Assembly (NCBI GenBank): GCA_029449245.1
Contig: JANATF010000011.1
Location: forward strand, 1,364,001 to 1,428,000
Direction: 5' to 3'
Origin: Mortierella alpina
Taxonomy: Eukaryota; Mortierellomycota; Mortierellomycetes; Mortierellales; Mortierellaceae
Length of the DNA stretch: 64,000 nucleotides
Under the pieces are notes generated by a model. It ran no database searches, was not told where the DNA came from, and was given only the letters and a program-made list of their open reading frames with translations. The translations under genes were made by a program, and so were the position numbers. Position 1 is the stretch's first letter, and each line of letters begins with the position of its first letter. Positions 9,767-21,600 of the stretch are shown piece by piece.

Positions 9767-10960
9767 TTTTTTTTTTTTTTTTTTTTTTTTTATAACAACA
9801 TGCCTCTCAAGTCGAATGACGCTACGAATCTTAAGAACTACCTGGCAAAGATCTACCATCCATTCCATCCTCCTTGGATCGAGTCCTAGTCATCATAAGA
9901 CAAGTCACGTTCCCTGGGTTCCAACCCCTCAAGCCCGCGCGACTATTGCCACGCCTCATCAGCGTGTCTAACGGACGAAGGTTGCTGTTATAAAAAGGGT
10001 ATCTTCCCTACTCCCTCCATGGTGGTCCTGTGCTGCTTTCCCAGCCAGCACTCCAAAAGTGTGTGGTCCGCTGCGAGTGGGTCACGGACTGGGCCTGGGC
10101 ATTGGCCGTTATGGTGGTCGACGAGCAAATGGCTGCACGGGCAGTGATCCATACTGAACTTGAACCCGTACCCTGCGCTCCAGTCGCCTCTGGGTCCGTG
10201 ATAGACGGCCCTCTTCTGGGCTGGTGTGATGCCTTGCTCTCGTTCCCAGGCAATGGTTGCTTTACATCGGGGCTTCCATATCAGCTCGGTGGCCTGCTCG
10301 GCCAGGTACCGAACGAACTTGTGGATGACGGATTGCGCGATTGATTTTGGGGTGGCAAAGAGGTTGCCCCACTCCTGAATGAGGCTAATAGGGGTAATCC
10401 CTCGGTAGAGGTCCGCGACCGTCCATTTGGGATCCGGATGGTAGTCTGGTACACCTTCGCCCAAAAGCACCTCGCGAGCGCCGATAATGCTCGACAGCCC
10501 TTGGATATTGCTGCTCGAAGGTGGACAAGCCCACTCGACCTGCGTCTCCTCGTGCGCTTTGTTGTATTTGACCGTTGCAGTCTGACCCCAGCCATCAATG
10601 CGTGCCAGTGCAGCCTCCCAAATGACCGTGTTAACGTCATCCAACGCGCCGCAGCTCCAGAGATGGTGATTATCTTCTTCCTCTAGCTCACAGCCGCGAC
10701 AGATGCAGTGTGGATAGAGGCTCCAGGTGCCGACCCGTAATTAATCGTTGTTGCTGCTCTTGGTCAGCCCTGATCTTGCGGAGACTGCCGTCGCGCTGGG
10801 CGTTAAACGGAGACAGCCTTTCCTGTGCTTGTTGCTTGAGACATGCGAGCGAGTCCCGGTACTGGGCATCGTTGAGTTGGTGCAATGCCGACAGGTCTTT
10901 CTGCATACGCCGACCTTCATTGACATAGCGAACCGTGTCCAGCGCCCTGGAAAACGCAAA
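9767..10960 (-). mobile_element. LINE (non-LTR) 3' fragment with poly(A)
   Basis: The minus strand carries the end of a non-LTR reverse-transcriptase ORF (10740-9988), a 3' UTR, and a 25-base poly(A) (T-run at 9767-9791 on plus) that abuts the Ty3 pol tail. The upstream limit is uncertain; weak coding-like sequence in another frame continues to about 10960. A 5'-truncated copy is the usual form for LINE insertions. Confidence 0.7.
9988..10740 (-). pseudogene. LINE ORF2 C-terminus with RT zinc-binding domain
   Basis: The frame is open from after an in-frame stop at 10741-10743 to a stop at 9988. It encodes YPHCICRGCELEEEDNHHLW then SCG, the CxC..C..HLWxC zinc-knuckle pattern of the domain that follows RNase H in many fungal LINEs. 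Further on comes LIWKPRCKATIAWEREQGIT, a motif common near the end of such ORFs. The N-terminal reverse transcriptase is absent and the frame is broken upstream, so this is a dead copy. Confidence 0.7.
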
Positions 10961-11039
10961 TCAAATCATTTCGGTCCCAATCTCGCCCTATTTTCACTCT
11001 CATGATCACTTTAATGACTAGAATCCATGCTGATAGGTT

Positions 11040-11041
<2 letters not shown>

Positions 11042-11070
<29 letters not shown>

Positions 11071-11398
11071 GATAACTACGATCCCCGGGAGCATGATAGG
11101 AGGGCGATTCAAAACTATGTAGGACTAGGCCGTTAGTTGAGCAACCACGGCTCCCCCGCTACTGCCGCGCCAGCCCGCGCCGGCCAGTATCCCTCCGCGT
11201 CCATAACCCCAGACGCATGAACGGCCGGACCCGTCCTCTACGTGATAGGTTTAATGGGCTCAAAAACAAGGTTTTGGGGAGCCTCCAAGCCTTGGAAACC
11301 GCAGTTTTAAGCGGTTACTTCCCATTTTGACGTTCACAGGTTCATATAGCTCTCGGGGAAATCCCGGAATCAATAATTCATTTCGGGTTCATCCGAAT
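11042..11398 (-). mobile_element. Possible second poly(A)-ended element fragment
   Basis: A 29-base T-run (11042-11070; poly(A) on the minus strand) is preceded, on the minus strand, by about 330 bases of GC-rich sequence reaching to the tRNA gene. The flank before the poly(A) ends in GTTATC, as the LINE tail ends in GTTAT. No coding domain is recognised, so a SINE or short LINE 3' UTR is only one possibility. A natural T-run is the alternative. Confidence 0.35.
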
Positions 11399-11472
11399 GC
11401 TTCCGTGGCGCAATTGGTTAGCGCGTCTGACTGTTAATCAGGAGGTTGGTGGTTCAAGCCCACCCGGGAGCG
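11399..11472 (+). tRNA. tRNA-Asn (GTT)
   Basis: A 74-nt cloverleaf without intron. The acceptor stem pairs GCTTCCG with CGGGAGC (one T-G wobble), and the discriminator is G. The anticodon stem TCTGA/TCAGG holds the loop CTGTTAA, with anticodon GTT at 11433-11435. The T arm is GGTGG-TTCAAGC-CCACC. A T-run follows at 11477-11483 as a RNA polymerase III terminator. Confidence 0.95.
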
Positions 11473-11476
11473 GTCA

Positions 11477-11483
11477 ATTTTTT
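11477..11483 (+). terminator. Pol III T-run after tRNA-Asn
   Basis: Seven T residues begin five bases after the tRNA 3' end, the standard RNA polymerase III stop signal. Confidence 0.7.
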
Positions 11484-11768
11484 TCTTTCATCTGTCTTTC
11501 CATTTTTAACTTTTACCGCTTCTTTGGATTCCTTTTTTGCCTTTCTTTCTTCATGAAGTGAGTTGAAACCAGCATAAAGCCGGATGAAAGAAGCGGCGAC
11601 GGAATACAGCTCTATTTCTTTTTTTTTTTTTGAACAGCAACTGGCCATTGACCTTTTTGTATCTGGAAGGGTGGAAGCCTTCCCGCAAAAAAAACGCATT
11701 TGCCCAGCTGCTGCTGTTGATCCAGAAGAGATCTCTGTAAATAGAACTACTATTGAATAAAAAACTGA

Positions 11769-14634
11769 TTACTCTGCCGCCCTGCCTTTTGTCTCTATGG
11801 GCAAGAAGCACATACACACAGCCGAGATCAGAAAGGTAGCAAATGACGCCCACAGTGGGAAGTAGGTGCTGACTGTCAGCATTGCTCCTACAATGAGAGG
11901 AGAGACGATACCCGCACTATCAAAAGAAAAAACACATATATATTAGGGTCAATAGCATGCACAAAGGACTTTTTTTCAAGAAGAACCACATTTGTGGTAA
12001 TGGTGGTTGGTGACTTACAGTCTAGACATGGCAGCGGCCACACCACATGCAGTGCCTCGGATATCGGAGGGAAAGACCTCGGGCGTATAAGAATATAGCA
12101 CTGCATAGTTGAGTGTCGACAGCAGACTGAGGAGTGCCGAGAACGTCGTCATGGCAGCATGGCTCTTCAAGACTGTAAAGAGTGCAGCTGCCAGCGACGC
12201 GCCAAACGTCGAAACCGCCATCGTATATCGTCTACCAAGTCTTCCTTCTACTAGAAAAGTAGCCAACTACACGAAAGCGCACCCCGCATGAAGATAAAAA
12301 AAACAAAAAAGGGCGTTAGAAGTGAATACGGGTGTGTGTGGATCAGACGTTGGACGAGGAAAGAGCAATCAGTGGAAAAAAAAAAAAGAAAGCTGTAGGT
12401 AACACATACCACAGAGCCGGGTATTCCAGCAATTGCATAAACGAGCGTGTCCATGTAGACCTGTCTCAAAGACTTAGATCCGTTTGCACCATGTTCCTGT
12501 AGAAACTTTGGAAGGAACACATTAAAGGCCGTGTACGCAAAGGCCACCAACGCCCAGATGGTCCAGATCAGAATCGAACTCAACCGAAACCTGGGTGCCA
12601 TCAATGGCTTGAGTCGATCGAAAGACCTCTGCAGACTATGGGACCACCGATGGCGGTAGTGATGAAAGAGCGGTTTGTACTTTGCTCCATGCTGCTGCGG
12701 CTGCTGTTGCTGCGACGAGGTTGAACTGGGGCGGGTGCGACCATCAGATGTAGGTGTCCCTCGCCTGAAGGGTCCGAGCTCACGACCGTTGTTACTCGAG
12801 TCGGAATCGGACGATGAGGACTCCCCTGAGGACGTATCCTCAGCACAAACAGGTTTGTTGAATCGCGATGTCAGTGTCTCAATGTTCTCCTCAAACGCGT
12901 CCGACTGAGGTTCGCTGTGGTTGATTTTGAAGATCCTGCAGAGTACCATGGCTGCCTCCTGGTGTCGGTTCTGATTCAGCAAGTACTTTGGCGACTCTTC
13001 TAACCGAAACAAGATGACACGTCCTATCACCATAGAGAGCGTCTAAATAGTTTTTTTTAGGGCTGTCAGTCATTTGATCGCATTTCTGTACCGGGAAAGA
13101 ATGTTGGAGGCAGGCGATAGTATTCTTACCACACCACCGAGTGCTAGCAACATGTAACGCCATCCTTTTCCTTGACAGCCGCCCACGACAGTGGTTTCGC
13201 AACTGAATGGCGGCAGCAAGAAATATCCCAAGAGCGAGGTCGCCGCCGCTCCAAAAGAAAAGAAGATGGATAGGAACGTCAAAAGATGCTGATTTTTCTT
13301 GGGCGTGAACTCAAGAAACAGTGCGCCTGAGTAAAAACGTGAGCAAAAGAGTTTTTTGTCGTTAGTTTTAACATGTCCAGACCGCGCAGCATCATGGATA
13401 ACAGTTGAAGTACACTGCTGTGCACGTTACCATCCACCTAGATTCAGAGACGTTTGAATGAATGAACGAACGGAAGGGAAAGTGTTTGCAAGGCAAGGTT
13501 TTCAGTAAGGAGTAGCAGAATCAAAAAAACCTCGAGTGTCTGAACGTGCCACATGTTTATAGCAATCTCACGACTTGTTTCCCTACCGGCATGTTCCCGC
13601 CAACCTACGTGCATAAATACACAAAGGTGGACAGACGTTAGCCATAATCGATAATCGCCCAAAGTGGGTCCTTCGTTTTCAAATACATCCCTTCTACTGT
13701 ATCCTCATGAAAAGAAAAACAAAGAGTGATCGTTACCCCGAAGCCTAGACACAGGATCAACAGACAGAGAAGCCAGTACGAGTTGGCGAAGCTGGCTGCG
13801 ATGCCAAAGACTGTCGTGACAATAAGGGTGAAGTTGAAGGCCTGCTTGCGCCCTTGAGCATCCGAAAGCATGCCCCAGAACATCGCCCCGAACATCATCC
13901 CCACAAACATGGAGCTAGAGAGAATCCCAATATACCGGTCCTCGATCTCAAACTGTGCTATGATGTTTGCATAAAGAAAGTAGGACGGCCATGGACTAAT
14001 GAGGATTCGTTGTGCTATATTTTTGTGGTTGTTTTTTTTTTTTCTCACATGTCATGTTGTCATGTATATACAAGTTTACTCCTCGTTCATGACTAGCACG
14101 CATTTACCTTGTACTCGAGGGAGGATCAGAGCAATGCACTAAAAGATAGGGAGTGGAATCGGTTCGAAGGGTAATCAGCGGAGCGTGTGGAAGGAATTAA
14201 CATATTCTTTTCTACACAGTGTGGTGCTGGGAGTGTGATCCTGCGTACCTGTAGCCACATCTATCAAAGTATGTACATGTGTCAATTCAATTGTCGATAG
14301 CGATTCTTCACACGCCTTGGACGAGCGTGCGCATAGGGCCTTACATTATCAGCGAACCAGCCCAGGCCACAGAGAACCTGTCAAAGACAACAAAAGGGGA
14401 GGTGAGAATTCACAGAAACCCCCCGCGCTATCACCTTTTTGAGCACGGGCTATGTACCAGGAGTTGCTTTTGGAACTTTCCCATGCCAATATCATCCATG
14501 AGATCATCCAAAAGATTCATTTGCTCGATCTGCTCCTCGGGCGAGAGCGACCGCGGAGGGGGCGACGGGCATTCGATTGTGACGGAGGACTGCGCCTGTC
14601 CTTGCCGGGATCTGTCGCTAGGTGGCCCGGGCAT
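11769..14634 (-). CDS. MFS transporter, SV2/sugar-porter-like (11 exons, 574 aa)
   Basis: Minus-strand exons: 14634-14458, 14377-14345, 14260-14249, 14138-14108, 13957-13737, 13604-13587, 13437-13431, 13326-13130, 13042-12410, 12266-12019 and 11916-11769. Three are micro-exons of 12, 18 and 7 nt. Together they restore GWFADNMWLQCIALILPRVQ and CLGFGVGGNMPVDGALFLEF, which are conserved in this family. The loop between helices 2 and 3 has the MFS motif DAQGRKQ, and its second-half copy reads EGRLGRR. ESPKYLL ends the first six-helix half, and ETKGR lies near the C-terminus. A Ser/Gln-rich insert of about 100 residues forms the central cytosolic loop. The first ATG is at 14634; a more upstream in-frame TTG within a CT-rich leader is not taken as start. 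Substrate unknown; a plasma-membrane proton-coupled carrier is likely. Confidence 0.88.
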
Positions 14635-15152
14635 TGTGCGGCGTCGGTCGGGGGTATCGTTCTGGATATCGGGTTTCACGATGGATAGCTGAGATAGAGA
14701 ACGGGGTGAAGTAGAGAGGGAGAGAGAGAGTGAAGAGAAAGAGAAAGCAGGAGAAAGCAAGAGGGAACGTGCGAGAGAATGGAGGGGAGGAATGGCGAGG
14801 ATGGAGAAGGGGTGAATGAATGCAAAGGCGTTTGAGCGCTACAGCGTCCCTTCTATTTGACTGCAGCGCAGTGTGGGGGTCCACACCACACAGCCAACGA
14901 ACACGCCGCATTACAGTACTGTCGTAATTGAAGTTTAGGCAAAAGTACCTTCATGCGCGTAAAGGCAGCAGAAGGGTGGTTTCTATCGGCCATTATACAA
15001 CATCTTACAAACACCTGAAAAGCAGACAGACATAATAGGTAAGCAAAACGGACAAGCAAGGCGTACATCCTGCGTGGCCAACAGTATTATGAAAAGGGGT
15101 TGAATATTCTACGTAATTACAGGTATGATAGTGGCTAAAGCAAAAGGCTGTC
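14635..15152. other. Upstream region of MFS gene
   Basis: It separates the MFS promoter from the 3' end of the BAR-PH gene. The first 130 bases are CT-rich on the minus strand (leader). No gene is seen. Confidence 0.5.
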
Positions 15153-17434
15153 TTAAGCTGCAGAAGTGGGAGCCGCAGCAGGCACAGCATCGGCATTGTT
15201 GACCGAGACGGTGGAGCCCGTGTGGACTCGCTCGAGAACAGGCGATGCTGCCGCTGGCACTTCAGCAGGGGCTGGCACCGCCTCAGGGACAGGGGCAACC
15301 ACAGGAGCAGGAGCGGTGGCAGGGACAGCCACAGGAGCAGGAGCGGGGGCAGGGACAGCCACAGGAGCTGGAGCGGGGGCAGGGACAACCACAGGAGCTG
15401 GAGCGGGGGCAGGGGCGGCAGCAGCGACTGGTGCAACGGGCTCAGCAACAGGGGCAGGGGCAGGCGCGAGGGCGGGTGAGGCAGCAGCTTCAGGAGCGGC
15501 AGCAACGGCAACCCTCTCGTCCAGGTGCGCCTCTGCGACATACGGGGGCGAGGGACCATGGGCGTGATCAGCCTGCTTGGGATGCATGACAGAGGACGAT
15601 CTCATAACGGATCCTGAGCGTGAGATTGCGGCGAGGCTGCCATCGCCGGGCTGAGTGAATGTCGAAGACTGAGCACGCTTCGAGATCTCGCTCCACCACT
15701 CGATCATTTCCTCTCGCGAGTGGGCGCGAAGACTGGTCCAGAAGGAAAAAAAAAAAAGGACACAAAAAACATGGTGTGAGAAAAAGAATTCCTAACAAGT
15801 CCGTCTTGTCCCACTTTTGATGCAAGTTACACGCGGAATCTTGGAACTTACGTGAAGGTCTGAGCGTCCCTGTGCAAAAGACCTCCCTTGCCTTTACCGT
15901 CCAACGAAAAGACGTGCTGCTTTTGACCGGCCTCGGTATGTGGTCCGAGGGTGGATGTAGGAATGTAAATAGAATGGTCGGGCACAGGGTCCTTGTCGAG
16001 GTCTGCAGATGCAAAGACATGAAGCCATCCAGCGAGTGTCAAAACAAAGTATCCATCCTTCCAGCTCTTGAGAACCGAAGACTGTCTGCTGAGATGGGCT
16101 GTCTTGATGGGAACGACATAGGGACTGTCCTTGCAAGGGTAGTCGAGATCGTCGGGGTTGGCATCGACCAAGTCCGAGGGGAAGAGGCGATGTCCATGAC
16201 GCTCCAAAAAGCTGCCCCATTCGCTGTCCTCCTGGAGAACGCTCAAGGCCAGTTGTGTAGGGGCCCAAGACTGAGTGAAGGCATTCGAGGCATTTGCAGT
16301 CTGGTATTCCGCAAAGGATCCAAGGATCTGCTTCACCTCCTTGATGATGTGCGCCTCAAACGTCCTGACTTCGTCCTGGCACTGCTTCAATGCGCGAGCA
16401 AAGAGGTTTTCCTCATGGACCTGTTTGGCCAACTGGCGTTTCAGAACTACATGTAAAGAGTCATTGTGTCAGTACAGAGGGGGGGGGGGGGGGGGTACCA
16501 CGCAAAAGGTATGTCATAAAACTTGTTGTGTAGACGAAGGCGTTGCGTCCAGCCAAGCGCGCTTACCGATGTTGATGACATAGGGATCCGAGTTCATTTT
16601 CTCCATATCGGGCTGGTGTTGACCGGACATATCAAACAGGCCGATGGCTTTGGCCAGGCTTGCAATCTTCTCCTGGGTGGCCTCGCGTTCCTTGAAGACC
16701 TTGCTGTTGTACAAGTTGGCATCGGCCTTGAGAGCCTTGATTCTACCCTTGATGTCCTGCTTGAGCCTTCTGAGGTTCTTGACAATGGTCTCCTCCATAA
16801 AGTGAGCAGCGCTAATATGCTGGTCACTCCTGGTTTTGGCAGACTCTTTGATGCCCGCACACACGTCCTGGAGGCCGCCTTTACCCAGGAATTGCTGGCC
16901 GTCCTTAAATGGAACGACAATCACGCCTGAGGCCTTGTTCATCGCTTTGCTGACACCGGTTTCAACCTGAGCAACCTCAGTAAAGTACTGTTGCAGGTTC
17001 TTGACTACACCCCTGAACGCTGTGAGGCGGTTTAGGAGAATATCAGCAGGGTTGAGTCCCTCACCGTCCTCACCCGAAAGCCCTTGACGGCTCATGGTGC
17101 TGGAGTTGGAGAGTCCAGTTCCGTCGCGGAGATGCATCGTGTTGTTCTGAGGAGACTTTGGCGAGTCGTCGTGGGAGGGTGAAGCGCCACGGGAGTTGGG
17201 GGGCGATACATTGGCCATGTTGGGTGTGGGAATCGAGACTGGCGAGAAAGCGCTGGCCATACCACCTGAGACCGGGGCAGGGGCCAAGGCGCCATTCGAG
17301 GGAGGAGGGCTGCTGGCGGTTTTGGCGGGCGCAGGAGCAGCAACGGGCGCGGGAGGTGCAGGTGCAGGCGCGGCCTTGCGGCTGAAGGTGCGGGAGAAGG
17401 CCTTGCCGAGAGTTGATTTCTTTTTCTCGTCCAT
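15153..17434 (-). CDS. Slm1/Slm2-like BAR and PH domain protein (3 exons, 680 aa)
   Basis: Exons are 17434-16567, 16446-15852 and 15732-15153. Residues 1-130 are disordered and Ala/Pro/Ser-rich. An alpha-helical BAR-type region follows (about 135-390; LLNRLTAFRGVVKNLQQYF, then VKNLRRLKQDIKGRIKALK). A PH domain covers about 400-515 (LKSWKDGYFVLTLAGWLHVF, then FTLRAHSREEMIEWW across the last splice). The tail is made of Pro/Ala/Val repeats, encoded by GC-rich tandem units at about 15250-15480. Total length matches yeast Slm1 (about 690). In yeast Slm1/2 bind PI(4,5)P2 at the plasma membrane, sit at eisosomes and feed TORC2 signalling; the same role is inferred. ATG at 17434 starts MDEKKKSTLGKAF after a TC-rich leader. 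Confidence 0.88.
15250..15480 (-). repeat. Pro-Ala-Val coding repeat in BAR-PH tail
   Basis: Imperfect 30-36 base units encode PAPAPAPVAVPAPAPAPV-type sequence. They are in frame with the Slm1-like protein and probably form an extended disordered tail; the units are prone to length change. Confidence 0.7.
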
Positions 17435-18658
17435 GTCGAAAGAGGCGGGATGGCGATGAGGGCGGATGGATGGAGGACAATGAGGAAAGAGAGCAACGCG
17501 AATGAACAGCACCCGTTGGGGTGCGCGAGAGTGTTTTATGGAGCCTGCAACCTCTGTGGTCAGAACCGACACCCAGCGTGGTCTGCTTAGCACATCCGCT
17601 GCCAGCCTGATTTGCTTTTTGTGTTTCTGCCCCCAGCTGGGATTGGCGCGCCCATTGGAGCGGACCTCTGGTGTTTATCGGGACAGAAAAAAAGCAGGAG
17701 CGCACACGCAGATGACCACCTCTGTCAATCTGTCTGTCCATCAACTGACTGCCAGCACGGCGGTCCACCGGCTCTTGTCGTTCGGTCCAGATTCAGATCC
17801 GCCAGGCCGTGCTGTCATCCTCGAAAGCACACCGGAGGAACGGCCGTGGCAACTAGAACCTTGAGGCGTGCAGGCGACAACTGAGCGCCCACAAGCCCAC
17901 AAGCGCTTGTAGGACGAGCACACCACCCGCGGACCCAGCCATGACGACTCGAGCACACTACATCATCATTATCGCCATCTTCATCCTCGTCCCTCCAGTC
18001 TCTCAGACCTCGCCTTGTTCGTTCCTTTTTGCGAATGTGTACAGTACAATGCTTGTCTTCCCCCCTTCCCTTCGGCCCCCTCTTCCCCTCACCTTCGCTC
18101 TCTCCCCCCCTTTTCCATCTGCTTTTCTGGGTTCGTTGTTGTGGGTAAGACAGGAGAGATGCATGGCTACAGCGTGTGTTGATGTGTATGTGCAGATTTG
18201 TATGTGCGCGTGTGCTGGGTAGACCACATTCTCCTGCGAGGGCTCCCATTCGCAGCAGCAATGACCCCCAACTCATTTTGAATTGAGTTCAAGCGGAGTG
18301 TGCGTGCGACAAAGAGTCAATGTCTCTCTTTCCACTGAAAAGTACGTTGATGCACCTTTCAGTTGTTTGGAGTGACAGTTGGAGTGCTAGTCTACAGTTT
18401 TATGCAACGCGCACCATTCATCCAAGCACGCACAGCAATACGAACATTGTCACCCACAGCCTAAAACCAAAGTTCATTACTGACGTGCCTGGTGCCTGGA
18501 CTCGGGGGATCATGTCGGCATCCCCTTCGAGAGCCATCTCCGGGTCTCCATCATTAGCCAGGTCTTTTGGCCCAGTGAAATGCATCATTCTTCATCGTCA
18601 TATTGACCTTTTCCCTTCCATATTGTATTATTGTATTACCGAATTCTGTACTGTGTAT
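17435..18658. other. Intergenic interval, no gene seen
   Basis: It lies between the promoter of the BAR-PH gene and the 3' end of the pseudokinase gene. It has a CT-rich stretch at 18000-18130 on plus, but no convincing gene on either strand. Open frames here lack domain content. Confidence 0.5.
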
Positions 18659-21600
18659 CTACTCCTCTGGATAGCCGAGGTACAGCGTCATGAGTCCCTT
18701 ATGGTCAAGCCGCCGTTCCTGCTCCATCTCCAGCAGCTCTTTAATGGCCTCGCGTGCAGTCGGGTCCTCAATCTGCTCAATCTTCTGGACCTGTTTCGCC
18801 AGTTGCTGATGGATCCTTTCACGTGCCTTTGCCTTGTCCAAGTCATCATCGTCGTCATCCTCTTGAGTGGTCAGCTTGTCGATGGCATCCGTGGACGAGG
18901 TAAACATGGACTGCTTGGCGTGCATCTCATACACAATCTGCCCAAGCGACCACATATCCATCGATGTCGCGGCCATCAGTTTGTCAGTATCCTGGCTGCT
19001 GATTGTGACACCCTCAGACTTGGTGGTGGTCGTCGTCCTAGTGACCTTTGTCTCATCATTGCTGAAATCCTCGGACTCAGTCGTGATGGTACTTTGGGTC
19101 TCCTTTTGGGGATGCCGGCGGGCTGCAGCTAGAATCTCGGGCGCGGTGTAACGTGTCTTGTCCATAGACAAATCCACCGCCTCGCCTACGAAGCGTGCAT
19201 GGCTAAAGTTCCAGAGTTTCCACTGCTGTGTCAATCTGGGGGCTTCGCTATCCGTAGCTGTGGTGTCGCCGTACGATTTGCCAGAGTAAGTCGAGTAGGA
19301 GGAGAATCGGTATACGCCCTGGTTGTCGGGCTCAGAGTAAAACTCTTGGAGGAAGATGCTGGCGGGCGAGAGACTTAAGTGGACAACCTGCTGGTCGTGG
19401 CACCACTTGAGCGCTGATGCGATGCTTTCGGTAAGGGACTTGATTTCGAGCAATGTCAAAGGACCCTGTCTCGCCAAGGACTCTGCTGCAGGTGTGGGGA
19501 TATAATCGGGAGACCGATTGTTTCCTCGCTCCCTGATGTGGGTGTCGAGTGTACGCGTGAAGGGGCCCATCACAGACACGAAGCGGTAGTCCGCGAACTC
19601 TGGCAGAGAGTAGAGCTTGAAGAGCTCGGCAGTACGATCCGATCTCAGATGCTGAAGCATGCCTGCCTCGCGCTTCCACTGGTCCACGTTCTTCATCCAT
19701 CGCAAGGACCGCTCCCGTGGCTCGGACTCGCTGTTGTCAATCGCTCCGCTGGGTCCAGGGACGACGGGCGAGGGCAAATTCTCCTCATGGCTATTCATCC
19801 TGGAGACATCGCGGACGTGTGAGAAGGCACTTCCGGGAATTTTGACCTCGGGTGCCTCACCAAGCATCTCGACCTGACTGAGCATGACAGTGCCCGATGC
19901 CGCAGTGGGAATGGCCAATGATGCATCTGAGCGCTCGTAACGAACGATTTTCAGCTTGAGAGTGATCTGGGTCTTGTTGATCGTCGCTTGGGCATTCTGG
20001 GTCTGGTTGGAAGATGACTCTGGCATGATCATCTCGTCGACGATAGCTGCGTCTTTAGCTGCGTCTTTGTTCTTGCCAAACGCCGCGTCTTTGATTTTGC
20101 CCACGGCCGCGTCTTTGATCTTGCCCACGGCCGCGGCGGCCATCTTCTTTAAGGGCGACCTGTCGCGATCGTTTGAAGCTTCCTCGACACTCTCGAGAGG
20201 ACTATCGTTCACCTCCGTCTTTGGCTCTGTGGCTGTGATGGGTAGAGGCTCACCGGGGATGACACTCGTATGGGTATTTGAGGTGACGGTTGCTGTTTTT
20301 TTCGACTGGGAGCCTTCCGCATGAGTGTCCTTGTCCTTGGGGCCTTCCGCATGAGCGTCCTTGTCCTTGGAGCCTTCCGCATGAGTGTCCTTGGCCTTGG
20401 AGCCTTCCGCATGATCGTCCTTGTCCTTATGACGAGCGACAGCTGCGTCTTTGATCTTGCCCACGGCCGCGGCGGCCATCTTCTTTAAGGGCGACTTGTC
20501 ATGATCGTCTGAAGCAACCTCGACACTCTCGAGAGGACCATCGTTCAACTCCATCTTTGGCCCTGTGGCTGTGATGGGTAGAGAATCTGGAGGCAATGTT
20601 GGACTTGGTCGCCACCCAGGGATCTTGTCGCTGCTGCTCCCAAAGAACTTGGCTCCAGAGGGCGGTTTAAATTCGGGCCTCGGACCGCTGCTCACACTGG
20701 TCGAGGAATTGCCGTGGGTTGCGTTTCCAGGACCGTAGATCTGCTCGTTCGCTTCCTTTGAGAGGTTGATCGGCCCCTTGCGTTGATACTTCTCTGCGAT
20801 CGGTGCTGTACTGGTATCAGGACCTGATGGAGCGCCATGATGATTACGGATTAATTCGCCGCTTTCTGAGAAACTACCGCCACCGTCAGGACCACCGGTA
20901 CCCGAGGCAAAGGGCGCCGACTCTGGCAAATTATGGTGTGATCCAGGGCCTCCTAGATGAAGAGTTCCAACTGGAGCAGGGGACAAGGCACCTCCACTCA
21001 TGGGGGGAAGTTCATCCTCCGCATGCGCCCCACCCAGTGAGGAGGCATAGTCATCTTCGTGGCGGCGACGTCGTGTGGCGATAATAAACATGAGGGCAAC
21101 GATAGCGATGAGGACGAGGCAGCCGATAGTGATGCCGATGATAGCGGCAGCAGGCATGCGGCCATTATCGTCGCTTGTTTTGGAGCCTCCAGGAACAGGA
21201 AGAGCGCCACCTACAGGCGCGACCACGCTGTTGCTTGCCAGAGCTGGGGCAGTCGCAGTCGGAGCGCCGATCAGAACTTCACCAGAGGCATCAGGATTCG
21301 GATTAGGGACCAAGGGGACAATGCCGCCACCCGAACCACCAGACAATTCTGAACCCGAGCCAGAGCCACCAGCGCCAGTGCCAGAGCCTCCAGAACCGCC
21401 GCCAATACCAGCGCCTTCACCACCAGATCCACCAGCACCGGAGCCACCAGAGCCTCCAGACCCTGAACCAGATTCAGAACCGGAGCTCGAACCGGTGCCA
21501 GAACCGGTGCCAGAGTCAGAAGTAGAGCTAAAGCCAGTACCAGTGCCAGATTCGCCTTGACGTTCGCTGGGCTTGTAGATGATGATAGGTGCAGAGCCTC

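Noticed and set aside
14635-14760. N-terminal extension of the MFS gene to an upstream in-frame TTG
   Set aside because: The extension encodes Ser/Leu-rich sequence from a CT-rich leader and has no ATG; the first ATG is at 14634.
15250-15480. CRISPR-like regular repeats
   Set aside because: Units are imperfect, contiguous and in frame as Pro/Ala codons; there are no unique spacers and the genome is eukaryotic.
17435-17593. Longer N-terminus for the BAR-PH protein
   Set aside because: The upstream frame looks like leader sequence and begins with a non-ATG codon; MDEKKKSTLGKAF has the expected start.
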